Under the pieces are notes generated by a model. It saw nothing but the letters and a program-made list of their open reading frames with translations, did not search any database and was not told the origin of the DNA. Shown piece by piece: positions 7,837 through 12,243 of a stretch of 12,243 nt of DNA. Position 1 is the stretch's first letter; each line of letters opens with the position of its first letter. The position numbers and the translations under genes are program-made. The DNA is from Bacillota bacterium (lineage in GTDB: Bacteria > Bacillota > Sulfobacillia > Sulfobacillales > Sulfobacillaceae): positions 1-12,243 of the forward strand of contig JAMDDZ010000099.1 in NCBI GenBank assembly GCA_023488565.1. The letters are read 5' to 3'.

Positions 7837-8705
7837 CCGACTTCCCTCCCGCCAATCCGCTCCACCAACAAAACCAAACCATACATCGCCACAAGCAACA
7901 AGAGGGCCATCACATCAAGAACACGATGACCAAAAGCCCCTGGCGGCAAAAGACCAATATCATTGAGAATCTCACTGGTCAAAGTAGCCCCTGGCGCCAA
8001 CAGACTATGGGGAAAAAAGGGTTGCCCCCCAATAACCATTTGCACCGCCATGGTTTCCCCCAAGGCACGGCCAACCGCGACAATTCCCGCCTCCGCCAGC
8101 GGAGCCCGAATCGACTGCAATACCACCCGTCCTAAAGTTTGGTCCGGCGTGGCTCCTAGAGCCAGCGACCCCTCAACCCATCGCTCCGGCACCCGCATTG
8201 CCGCGTGAATTGCCAAAAGACTTAGGGTGGGAATAATCATTACGGCCAAAACCATACCCGCTGCCGCCAAACTAAATCCGCTGCCCCCTCCTAAATTTCT
8301 GACCAAAGGCACAACCATGGCTAGACCCCACCAGCCAAAAATCACCGATGGAATAGCCGCCAGGCTCCCCACCGCCTGACGAATTTTTGGCAGCCATCGG
8401 CGTGGCAGCACCATCGTTGCAGTGATAGCTACCGACAGTGCCAGCGGGTAGGCTAAAATCACAGCGATGAGAGTCACCGCAAGAGAGCCGGCAATAAAGG
8501 GCAACAAGCCAAATTGGCCTTTAATGGGATGGTATTGCAACCCCAAAATCGTCCTATTCAAACCATGTCGCAAGAAAAACTGCAGCGCTCCCCAGCCTAA
8601 TGTGCCCCAAAACGCAAATCCTAGGGCAATTAACAGGGCTGCCGCTGTCAAAAATAGTCCATGCTGTACCCGTTCTGTGCGGAGATTCTTTTGATGCACC
8701 GTCAT
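7833..8705 (-). CDS. pstC: Phosphate ABC transporter permease PstC
   Basis: The partner permease of PstA. Its 290 residues carry an N-terminal membrane helix (about 15-37), an extracellular segment, then a hydrophobic core with the motif IPSVIFGWWGLAMVVPL and the coupling loop EGSLALGATPDQTLGRVVL followed by GRALGETMAVQMVIGG, typical of PstC. The ATG overlaps the pstS stop as ATGA (8702-8705). No strong ribosome binding site is present, so it probably relies on ribosomes finishing pstS. The length is slightly shorter than many PstC proteins but no core motif is missing. Confidence 0.93.
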   Translation of the reverse strand: MTVHQKNLRTERVQHGLFLTAAALLIALGFAFWGTLGWGALQFFLRHGLNRTILGLQYHPIKGQFGLLPFIAGSLAVTLIAVILAYPLALSVAITATMVLPRRWLPKIRQAVGSLAAIPSVIFGWWGLAMVVPLVRNLGGGSGFSLAAAGMVLAVMIIPTLSLLAIHAAMRVPERWVEGSLALGATPDQTLGRVVLQSIRAPLAEAGIVAVGRALGETMAVQMVIGGQPFFPHSLLAPGATLTSEILNDIGLLPPGAFGHRVLDVMALLLLVAMYGLVLLVERIGGREVG

Positions 8706-9475
8706 GGCTGTGCCGGATAGATGCCGAACTGTGCTTTTGTCGGAGAACGACTAAGATCCGATGCCAATTGCTTGACAATTGCGGGAGCACTTTTGCGCAC
8801 ATACAACGTCGGCTCGGTGTAATATGGCCAGCGATTCCTCCGCCTCAGGTCAAATCGGCTGCTGCCCACGGCCATCACCACGACTCCTTTCAAATCTGGT
8901 CTCCACTCCACGTATCCTAAGGCGCCGGGAGTGCCCATCACCGTTTTATACAAGGCGCCATTGGACAGTTGAATAATAGCACGCGGCGAAACCGATCGCC
9001 CTTTGAGAATCTGCCTCTCAATCATAAAGCGAGCGCCAGAACTTAATGGGCGGGAAACGACGATCACGGCAGTGTTCTCGCCTCCTACTTGGCGCCAATT
9101 TCCGATATCGCCCACCAACAATCGCTGAAGTTGTGGTGGCGAAACCTTGTTCACTCCAATGTGGCAGTTGCCAATGAACAGCACCGGAAGCCTCCCTAAT
9201 GGGTAGCCAAGCATGGCGGCAGACATCACTTGGGGTGGCTCAATGTCCGACATCCCGATATCTGCCCGCCCTTGCAGCACGGCTGCCAACCCAGCCCAAG
9301 AGCCGCCTCCGGTTATGGACACCCGAATTTTTGGATGCCTGGCCTCCCATCGCGGCAACTCCTCTTTAATCACCGGAAGCAGAGCGCTGGATCCTGAAAT
9401 GGCTATATGCGCCGAAGGTTCTGGTATTCCTCTATGGCTGAGCCATACCGCCATCCACCATTGTAGAAAGAACAT
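8702..9475 (-). CDS. pstS: Phosphate-binding protein PstS-like, short, weak export signal
   Basis: Extracytoplasmic phosphate receptor delivering phosphate to PstC/PstA. Its 257 residues have the PstS-type fold signatures: ISGSSALLPV (26-35), TGGGSWAGLAAVLQGRADIGMSD in pieces (55-77, with Asp72 and Asp77), NWRQVGG (126-132), SRPLSSGAR (141-149, where PstS proteins usually read GSGTR) and GALGYVEW. The N-terminus is odd: only about a dozen hydrophobic residues (MFFLQWWMAVWL), no positive residue before them, and no lipobox cysteine, although Gram-positive PstS is usually a lipoprotein. The phoR stop codon is in frame 27 bases upstream and leaves no longer ATG/GTG/TTG start. It sits between phoR and pstC, where pstS is expected. 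Phosphate specificity is inferred from context. Confidence 0.85.
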   Translation of the reverse strand: MFFLQWWMAVWLSHRGIPEPSAHIAISGSSALLPVIKEELPRWEARHPKIRVSITGGGSWAGLAAVLQGRADIGMSDIEPPQVMSAAMLGYPLGRLPVLFIGNCHIGVNKVSPPQLQRLLVGDIGNWRQVGGENTAVIVVSRPLSSGARFMIERQILKGRSVSPRAIIQLSNGALYKTVMGTPGALGYVEWRPDLKGVVVMAVGSSRFDLRRRNRWPYYTEPTLYVRKSAPAIVKQLASDLSRSPTKAQFGIYPAQP

Positions 9476-9502
9476 AACCCTAGTGTCCCAGAAGATGGCG
9501 TT

Positions 9503-10879
9503 CTAATCCGAAAACCTTGGCAACCATACCGTAAATATGGTTCCTTGTCCCACCTGACTACTTACTTCTATGCGGCCTTGATGCAATTCCATGATATGTT
9601 TTACGATGGCCAATCCTAGACCTGTGCCGCCTGACGCCCTGGAGCGTGCCCTGTCCACGCGATAGAACCGCTCAAAAATTCGCGATAAATCTTGCCCCGG
9701 AATTCCGATACCGGTATCTTTTACGGATACTCCCACCATTGGGTTGCCCGGTTCTGACGCGAGTTTAATGGTAATCATACCGCCCGCCGGGGTGTACTGC
9801 ACTGAATTGGAGATTAAATTTAAAAACACCTCGGCCAGCAGGTCGGGATCTCCCGCCACTAATGGAATATGGCTGGGCAATTGGTTATCAAACACCAGTT
9901 CTGCCGACTGGGCCCGTGGACCTAATTTGACTAAAATGGACTCGATGAGGACCGGAAGATCCACCGGTATGCGATTGACGGGGAGCGAATGATGCTCCAT
10001 CCGCGACAAAGCCAGCAGATCGTCGACCAGGTGGCTCATTCGTGTCGCTTCTTCGTGGATAAGCCGAATAAATCTACGCGCGGTGTCAGGATCGGGATCG
10101 TCTTGCAGGGTTTCGGTAAATCCGCGAATAATCGTTAGAGGTGTTTGCAATTCATGGCTAACATTGGCGACAAAATCCTGGCGCATCCGCTCGGCCTGTT
10201 TTTGTGCTGACACATTGCGTGCCACAAGAACAGCGCCAACGCCTCCCAAGGGTTGGTTTAACGCTGCAACCGTGACTTCCACGACTTCATCATCGTCGAC
10301 ATCATGCGGGCTCCAGAGCACCGTCTCGGTGCCCCCATTTTGGGTCACCTGATGGACTGCGTCGTCTATTGCCACATCGCGGATCACTTCAAGCAAATGC
10401 CTTCCCATCACATCTTGGGCATCAATCGCAAACAATTGATAGGCTGCCTGGTTAATTAGGGTAATGGTCAATCCATGGCTGAGGATAATAATGCCATTAG
10501 CCATGCTGGTTAAAATGGCCTCGAGTCGTTCTTTATCTTGCTCTAAATCTTCTGTCCGTTCTTTCAACGCTTCTGCCACCCGGTTCATTCCATGGGCCAG
10601 TCGGTCCAACGGATCGGCCTGATCTAAATAGACCCGGGCCTCCAAATCTCCCGAGGCCCAACGATCCACGGTGTTTTCCAATTGCACAATCGATTCGCCT
10701 AAAAATGTGTCCTGTGTCTTCAGATGCAACACCAGCCTAATCGTCCATACCCAAGCCACGGCCGCCAAAATCACTGCGCCTAGCCGTGCATGCGGCAACG
10801 CCGCCAGCCAGGCAGCCACCGACAAAGCCAAAGCTGACAAGATAGGCGTCGCATAATGCCGCAGTCGCATCCCATTCAC
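9503..10879 (-). CDS. phoR: Phosphate-regulon sensor histidine kinase PhoR
   Basis: Membrane kinase that phosphorylates PhoP when phosphate is scarce. Its 458 residues comprise two membrane helices (about 11-28 and 33-51) joined by a loop of only a few residues, a short HAMP-like linker (about 63-107), a PAS domain (about 115-225), the HisKA domain with phospho-acceptor His242 in VSHELQTPL, and an ATPase domain with the N box NLISNSVQYTP (Asn358), DTGIGIP, the F box IFERFYRVD and GGTGLGLAIVK. HELRTPL is more usual; Gln245 replaces Arg. The absence of an extracellular domain resembles enterobacterial PhoR, not Bacillus PhoR. The GTG start overlaps phoP as GTGA; an ATG three codons later is an alternative. 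pstS follows after 27 bases. Confidence 0.93.
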   Translation of the reverse strand: MNGMRLRHYATPILSALALSVAAWLAALPHARLGAVILAAVAWVWTIRLVLHLKTQDTFLGESIVQLENTVDRWASGDLEARVYLDQADPLDRLAHGMNRVAEALKERTEDLEQDKERLEAILTSMANGIIILSHGLTITLINQAAYQLFAIDAQDVMGRHLLEVIRDVAIDDAVHQVTQNGGTETVLWSPHDVDDDEVVEVTVAALNQPLGGVGAVLVARNVSAQKQAERMRQDFVANVSHELQTPLTIIRGFTETLQDDPDPDTARRFIRLIHEEATRMSHLVDDLLALSRMEHHSLPVNRIPVDLPVLIESILVKLGPRAQSAELVFDNQLPSHIPLVAGDPDLLAEVFLNLISNSVQYTPAGGMITIKLASEPGNPMVGVSVKDTGIGIPGQDLSRIFERFYRVDRARSRASGGTGLGLAIVKHIMELHQGRIEVSSQVGQGTIFTVWLPRFSD

Positions 10880-11568
10880 GATTCGCGAAACCGATATCCC
10901 ACACCACGCACGGTCTCGATAAAGCGCGGACTTTGCGGGTCTTCCAATAATTTTTCACGCAGATGTCGCACATGCACATCCACCGTGCGCGCATCGCCAA
11001 AAAAATCCTGTCCCCAAACCCGCATCAACAAGTCGTCACGCGTAAAAGCCCTTCCCGGATTTTTGGCCAAGATATGAAGGAGTTCAAATTCGGTAAACGT
11101 AAGATTTAAGGTTCTCCCGTCCAGGGAAGCAACCCGCCGGTCCGGATCTACCACGAGTCCGGTCCGAGTGATTTCCTGGGATTCACTCCCGTCATCCTCG
11201 CGAGCTCGGGTACGTCTTAAGATGGCTTTGACACGAGCCACCAGTTCTCGGGGGGAGAATGGCTTGGTCACATAATCGTCGGCTCCCAGTTCCAAACCGA
11301 GAACCCGGTCCACCTCATCTTTTCGCGCAGTCAACAAGATAATTGGGATCTCCGTTTCCCGGCGCAATTGGCGGCACACATCCAAACCCGACATACCAGG
11401 CAACATAACATCTAGCACCACTAAATCCGGTGCGTCACGACGCGCCATTTTTAACGCCTCGGCACCGTCATGGCTTACCATGACGTCAAATCCTTCGCGG
11501 GTTAAATTGTATGACACAAGCTCCACAATCGCCGCTTCGTCGTCCACGATGAGCACGCGCTGTCCCAT
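10876..11568 (-). CDS. phoP: Phosphate response regulator PhoP/PhoB (OmpR family)
   Basis: DNA-binding response regulator, the partner of PhoR, expected to switch the phosphate-starvation genes. It has 230 residues. The receiver domain (1-120) has the acidic pair Asp9/Asp10, phospho-acceptor Asp53 in VVLDVMLPG, Thr80 in LLTAR and Lys102 in TKPF. The winged-helix domain (about 130-230) has LTFTEFELL, RVWG, the recognition helix region ARTVDVHVRHLREKL and VRGVGYRF. It starts two bases after the Asp23-like gene and overlaps phoR by four bases. No ribosome binding site is well placed (a GGAGGAGG run lies too far upstream), so coupling is likely. The phosphate role comes from the pst genes next door; by sequence alone WalR-like regulators are similar. 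Confidence 0.92.
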   Translation of the reverse strand: MGQRVLIVDDEAAIVELVSYNLTREGFDVMVSHDGAEALKMARRDAPDLVVLDVMLPGMSGLDVCRQLRRETEIPIILLTARKDEVDRVLGLELGADDYVTKPFSPRELVARVKAILRRTRAREDDGSESQEITRTGLVVDPDRRVASLDGRTLNLTFTEFELLHILAKNPGRAFTRDDLLMRVWGQDFFGDARTVDVHVRHLREKLLEDPQSPRFIETVRGVGYRFRES

Positions 11569-11570
11569 AG

Positions 11571-12176
11571 TTATTCCGCTACCGGAGCCTCCTCCACGAC
11601 AATCCGTCGCGCATGAATTTTGACAGTTCCCACATTGACCGCTGTCATCTCTTCTAACATATCATGCACGCTTTTTTGGGTTTCCTCCAACACCTGGAAA
11701 ATATTCCTTCGGGTCCCCAGCCATACTTCCATTTCGATGGAAAGAAATCCCCCATTCGATTGTACCACTGTTCGCACGACACGCGAGATCCCAGGGGTGT
11801 TGCGGCCAATGTGACTCGCCACCGCTGCGATCACCGTATCAGCAATATAAAATTTTCCCAAAGACGAATAGGTCGGACGCACAATGGATTTTTCCACGAC
11901 CATTTGCCGATGGCGCCCGCGAAACATGAATCTTAAAGGGTCAACCCAGTATCCCCCAAAGCTTTTCTTTACTTCCATGGCCGGTGCCGGGATCACATGC
12001 TTGCCTTGCTGCCGACGCACCTGTTGGGCTACTTGGCGTTCTTCCAATGTCGTGACCTGTTCGATGCGAATCCAGTTAATGGGCTGCTGGCTTAAGTCTA
12101 ACGCTGCCAAGATGTGCCGAATCATTTCTTTAGATGTCCCTAAAATCAGCACATCGTGCGGAGCCAATCGTTTCAA
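11571..12176 (-). CDS. Asp23/Gls24-like protein with extra N-terminal domain; start uncertain
   Basis: Residues about 105-197 resemble the Asp23/Gls24 envelope-stress family: a GKFYIADTVIAAVASH start, TPGISRV, then an alternating beta/helix end with VHDMLEEMTAVNVGTVKIHAR, where family members read IESMTGLKV.EVNIHV. Residues 1-104 are a separate part with DVLILGTS (8-15), GKHVIPAPAMEVKKSF (58-73) and GYWVDPLRF; I do not assign it a function. The start taken is TTG at 12176, with poor ribosome binding sequence. Upstream in the same frame, protein-like codons (RAILADEDHAAAVKDG) continue to a stop at 12225-12227, so the TTG is probably not the natural beginning. It is two bases from phoP and likely in the same operon. 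No membrane segment or signal peptide is seen, so it is probably cytoplasmic. Confidence 0.65.
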   Translation of the reverse strand: MKRLAPHDVLILGTSKEMIRHILAALDLSQQPINWIRIEQVTTLEERQVAQQVRRQQGKHVIPAPAMEVKKSFGGYWVDPLRFMFRGRHRQMVVEKSIVRPTYSSLGKFYIADTVIAAVASHIGRNTPGISRVVRTVVQSNGGFLSIEMEVWLGTRRNIFQVLEETQKSVHDMLEEMTAVNVGTVKIHARRIVVEEAPVAE

Positions 12177-12243
12177 GCCGTCTTTTACCGCTGCGGCATG
12201 ATCTTCGTCAGCCAGAATAGCCCGTTAACTGGATTCGCATCGA
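12177..12243 (-). other. Possible 5' extension or broken upstream part of the Asp23-like gene
   Basis: Reading leftward on the minus strand, the frame of the Asp23-like gene stays open from 12224 down to 12177 without ATG, GTG or TTG (only ATT at 12216-12218 and CTG at 12213-12215). The encoded RAILADEDHAAAVKDG joins smoothly to the annotated protein. A TAA at 12225-12227 blocks it. Another frame runs from the window edge to a TGA at 12208-12210. This could be the 3' end of another gene, a gene with an unusual start codon, or a longer gene interrupted by a frameshift or nonsense change. The window edge prevents a decision. Confidence 0.4.

Noticed and set aside
9523..9551. Possible internal promoter for pstS inside the 3' end of phoR (GGGACA, 17 bases, TATGGT)
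   Set aside because: Each box matches only four of six consensus bases, and such matches are expected by chance in coding DNA.
12185..12243. Pho-box-like TTAACG element near 12223-12228 as a PhoP operator
   Set aside because: Only one TTAACA-like unit is present; PhoP sites need several repeats at fixed spacing, and the sequence upstream is outside the window.
1..12243. CRISPR arrays, tRNA or rRNA genes, insertion sequences, phage or toxin-antitoxin genes
   Set aside because: None seen: nearly every base belongs to housekeeping or phosphate genes on the minus strand, with no direct repeats, terminal inverted repeats or transposase motifs.

Overview
The window is a single-strand block from a bacterium. 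All thirteen recognisable genes lie on the minus strand, so they are transcribed from the right edge (12243) towards the left edge (1). The gene families (an Asp23/Gls24-like protein, an OmpR-type PhoP with PhoR, and a five-gene lower-glycolysis cluster), AGGAGG-like ribosome binding sites, and GTG/TTG starts used alongside ATG point to a member of the Bacillota. A Sulfobacillus-like or other deep-branching, Clostridia-related lineage is a guess from general look and is not proven here.

Layout in transcription order. (1) 12176-11571: a protein with a C-terminal Asp23/Gls24-like domain and an extra N-terminal domain; its true start is doubtful and may lie beyond the window or behind a frameshift. 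(2) 11568-9503: the phosphate two-component system, response regulator PhoP/PhoB and histidine kinase PhoR. (3) 9475-5493: the high-affinity phosphate ABC transporter pstS-pstC-pstA-pstB, then phoU. (4) 5403-5492: a 90-base spacer, the longest gene-free stretch in the window, with a strong ribosome binding site, a small hairpin and a weak promoter candidate. (5) 5402-1: the lower-glycolysis genes gap, pgk, tpiA, gpmI and eno, with eno cut by the left edge.

Genes are packed very tightly: four-base ATGA/GTGA overlaps at phoP/phoR, pstS/pstC, pstC/pstA and pgk/tpiA, an 11-base overlap at tpiA/gpmI, and gaps of 2-41 bases elsewhere. This suggests two operons, a Pho/Pst operon and a glycolysis operon, or one long transcript if the 90-base spacer carries no terminator; none is visible. 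PstSCAB imports inorganic phosphate. PhoU relays transporter status to PhoR, which phosphorylates PhoP. Gap then uses inorganic phosphate to make 1,3-bisphosphoglycerate, and Pgk, TpiA, GpmI and Eno complete the path to phosphoenolpyruvate.

Nothing here is clearly an undescribed system. The points most worth a second look are the junction of phosphate sensing with glycolysis, the altered nucleotide-binding motif of the GAPDH, the Asp23-like protein at the right edge, and the PstS with an unusually weak export signal.
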